Part shown: in pieces, positions 62,395-64,000 of the stretch | Layout: each line of letters opens with the position of its first letter | Numbering within the stretch: the first letter of the stretch is position 1 | DNA from: Dyadobacter sp. CY261 | GTDB lineage: Bacteria > Bacteroidota > Bacteroidia > Cytophagales > Spirosomataceae | Length of the DNA: 64,000 bases | Direction of reading: 5' to 3' | Assembly: GCF_021440085.1 (NCBI RefSeq) | Contig: NZ_JAKCPW010000003.1 | Location: forward strand, 62,001 to 126,000 | The notes under the pieces: generated by a model | Seen by the model: only the letters and a program-made list of their open reading frames with translations | The model's database searches: none | What the model was told of the DNA's origin: nothing | Translations under genes and position numbers: made by a program

Positions 62395-64000
62395 TCAAAA
62401 ATCGTAACCAAGTGTTACGTAAGGAATTGGCTTGTTGGTATAACCGTTATCGACACCCCAGGCATAATCAAATTTGGCGTAAAACCCGAACAGGGTCGTT
62501 CTTACCCCCGCGCCATAGCCCATCAGGTAAGGGTTTTTATAATTCGTAACAGTTGCCCGAAATGTCTCACTCTGATCGACGATGATCTGCGTGTTCAGGC
62601 TGTTGTTTTCACTGAATGGTCCTTTGCCGGTCCACGCGGTACCAATGTCACCGAATCCAACAATCTGGAAGTTTCGCAGGAAGCTGGAAGTGATGGCACC
62701 ACGGTAAAGGTATTTTACAAGCGGAATTCTCAGTTCGGCATTCAGCAACATATAACTTGTCCCTGACAACCTGTTCAATTTGAAACCGCGAAGGTTAGTG
62801 GCGAAGTCGGCGAAGAAAATATCGCGGTTGTCACGCTGGAAATTGAGCGGATTATCACCGGTTCGGTTTTCTTTGCGGTTACCCAACCAGTTTTCCATAC
62901 CGCCAAGGATGTTTTGCTTCGGCGCTTTTCCACCCGAATGGCTCGCAGACGCCCGCACCGCCAAGATCAGGTCCCTGTGGATTTTCTGGTAATGCCGTAA
63001 ATCAAGGCTTATGCGATTGAAGCTTTCATTGCCATTGCTTAGTCCCTGATATGCATCGTAACGCAATTTGAAGCGCGTCCCTTCCATCATATTCATACCA
63101 TTCACACGGGTATTGTCGAATACGAATTCACTTCGCAGCCCGCCGTAATTGGACGACGCATCCGGATTAGGCAGCAGTACGTCGATCATTCTGGTAGATG
63201 TAAACATTGGCGACACCGAGAAGCGGCTCGTTGTCGAGAACGGATACGAGGCCGTGAACATCAACTGATTAAACCGGTATTTCTGGATCAGCCCTTCCGT
63301 ATCGTTGTACAACGTCTTGCGATCTACACGAAGACCAAAATCGACGCGATATGTATTGTTGTTATACTCGGCAAACAGATCGCTGTTGCGGAAGTTCGAA
63401 GAAATAAATAGCCCCGCTTTAATCACATGGTTTTCAAGCAGGTCGTTCATCGAGATGGATTGGGCATAACCAAATCCCCGGATCGGGTCAATACGCCAGT
63501 CGGAGGCTGCATCGTTGGTAATAAACAGACCTTTGTAGTTATAAGGCCCTTTGATCGCAATATTTTCGCGAACGGCCTTTGTACGGGAAGCTATGCCCGG
63601 AGTCGTTGGAAAGCTCCCACGGTTTCTTCTCGATTCAAACGATTTCAGAACATCCTCGTCGAACTCATAATTGTCCGTATCAACCTCGCCGTCTTTCAGG
63701 GCAAGCTTGTTAGTCTGTTGAGACTGTGCGGCCTTGCCTGCCGAATCTGATTTTACGGCGCTGCTTACGGGACTAGCATTGCCCGCGCTTGCCACATTCA
63801 GCGCCGGCGGATTTACGGTCGCATTCAGGTCGAAGCTGTTTTTGTAGGCGGCGGTGTAATAGCCGTCATTCAAATAAGTATACGCCAGAGCACCGCCAGC
63901 CGATTTCAGATTTACATCTGCGTTCCGGATGTTCTGGATATAATTAGTTAGCTGTGAATTGGTTCGCGAAGCTCTGTTGAATTTGTAAAGGTTGTTGACA
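62395..64000 (-). CDS. Large outer-membrane barrel protein, C-terminal part (5' end outside window)
   Basis: The last 534 residues of an open frame that runs off the window edge. No start belongs to the part seen: an apparent TTG at 63873 is internal, and the frame stays open to 64000. Residues near the middle (RRNRGSFPTTPG; IAIKGPYNYKGLFITNDAASDW) lead into a barrel region with SYMLLNAELRIPLVKYLYRG, FQIVGFGDIGTAWTGKGPF and the closing GVRTTLFGFYAKFDYAWGV, the usual end of an Omp85/surface-antigen-like barrel. In Bacteroidota such ends often follow a TolB-like propeller domain, which would be upstream. Function unknown. Confidence 0.75.
   Translation of the reverse strand, partial: VNNLYKFNRASRTNSQLTNYIQNIRNADVNLKSAGGALAYTYLNDGYYTAAYKNSFDLNATVNPPALNVASAGNASPVSSAVKSDSAGKAAQSQQTNKLALKDGEVDTDNYEFDEDVLKSFESRRNRGSFPTTPGIASRTKAVRENIAIKGPYNYKGLFITNDAASDWRIDPIRGFGYAQSISMNDLLENHVIKAGLFISSNFRNSDLFAEYNNNTYRVDFGLRVDRKTLYNDTEGLIQKYRFNQLMFTASYPFSTTSRFSVSPMFTSTRMIDVLLPNPDASSNYGGLRSEFVFDNTRVNGMNMMEGTRFKLRYDAYQGLSNGNESFNRISLDLRHYQKIHRDLILAVRASASHSGGKAPKQNILGGMENWLGNRKENRTGDNPLNFQRDNRDIFFADFATNLRGFKLNRLSGTSYMLLNAELRIPLVKYLYRGAITSSFLRNFQIVGFGDIGTAWTGKGPFSENNSLNTQIIVDQSETFRATVTNYKNPYLMGYGAGVRTTLFGFYAKFDYAWGVDNGYTNKPIPYVTLGYDF

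Overview
The window reads as a chromosomal segment of a Bacteroidota bacterium of the order Cytophagales, most likely Dyadobacter or a close relative in the Spirosomataceae. That placement is an inference. It rests on a flexirubin/dialkylresorcinol pigment cluster, PorP/SprF, TonB-dependent and carboxypeptidase-regulatory-like outer-membrane proteins, DUF3108, DUF1684, DUF5618 and BatA-type proteins, roughly 50% GC, few Shine-Dalgarno sites, and repeated TAnnTTTG -7 boxes, the Bacteroidota promoter consensus. No rRNA, tRNA, CRISPR array, insertion sequence or prophage was recognised.

Left part (1-21,000). A DUF3108 protein converges on a GNAT/FemAB-like gene that follows dnaA on the minus strand. 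Divergent from dnaA is an unusual methylmalonyl-CoA mutase in which a shortened small-subunit-like region is fused to a full catalytic chain. From about 20,350 down to 6,467 runs a compact minus-strand cluster that I read as part of a flexirubin pathway: a C45-type acyltransferase, a PaaK-like adenylate-forming enzyme, two secreted unknowns, a YdcF protein, an O-methyltransferase, a secreted helical protein, DarA and DarB (the resorcinol ring pair), a 132-residue unknown, a BtrH-like acyltransferase, an ABC-2 exporter, an acyl carrier protein and a FabF-like ketosynthase. A divergent phosphopantetheinyl transferase would activate the carrier protein. Ketoreductase, dehydratase and ammonia-lyase genes are not here.

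Middle (21,000-44,700). A PIG-L deacetylase and a VWA protein precede a minus-strand suf operon (sufC, sufD, sufS, a DUF5618 gene, sufE, a SufT-like gene, a bacilliredoxin) that lacks sufB and has a terminator-like hairpin between sufD and sufS. An arginine deiminase-like gene and a CtlX citrulline hydrolase follow and could together turn arginine into ornithine. Then come a TonB receptor plus hemW, an OsmC protein, lipoproteins, a BatA-like protein, a candidate PIN toxin-antitoxin pair, purK-purE and a LysM protein.

Right part (44,700-64,000). A large outer-membrane receptor-like protein has a near-perfect 19-bp inverted repeat between its start codon and its upstream region. A four-PAS hybrid histidine kinase with receiver and Hpt domains is divergent from rsmA. 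mgtE converges on L-serine dehydratase, which is preceded by a 59-residue small gene and a decayed gene remnant. Then come dtd, a MazG-like pyrophosphohydrolase, the 2-oxoglutarate dehydrogenase genes (odhA-odhB), a PorP/SprF protein and the 3' end of a large outer-membrane barrel protein cut by the window edge.

Most functions are assigned from motifs read by eye; no database search was possible. The strongest items for follow-up are the inverted repeat at 47,659-47,737, the partial flexirubin cluster with its two unusual acyltransferase candidates, the arginine deiminase-CtlX pair, the fused mutase and the small or decayed genes at 55,182-55,811.
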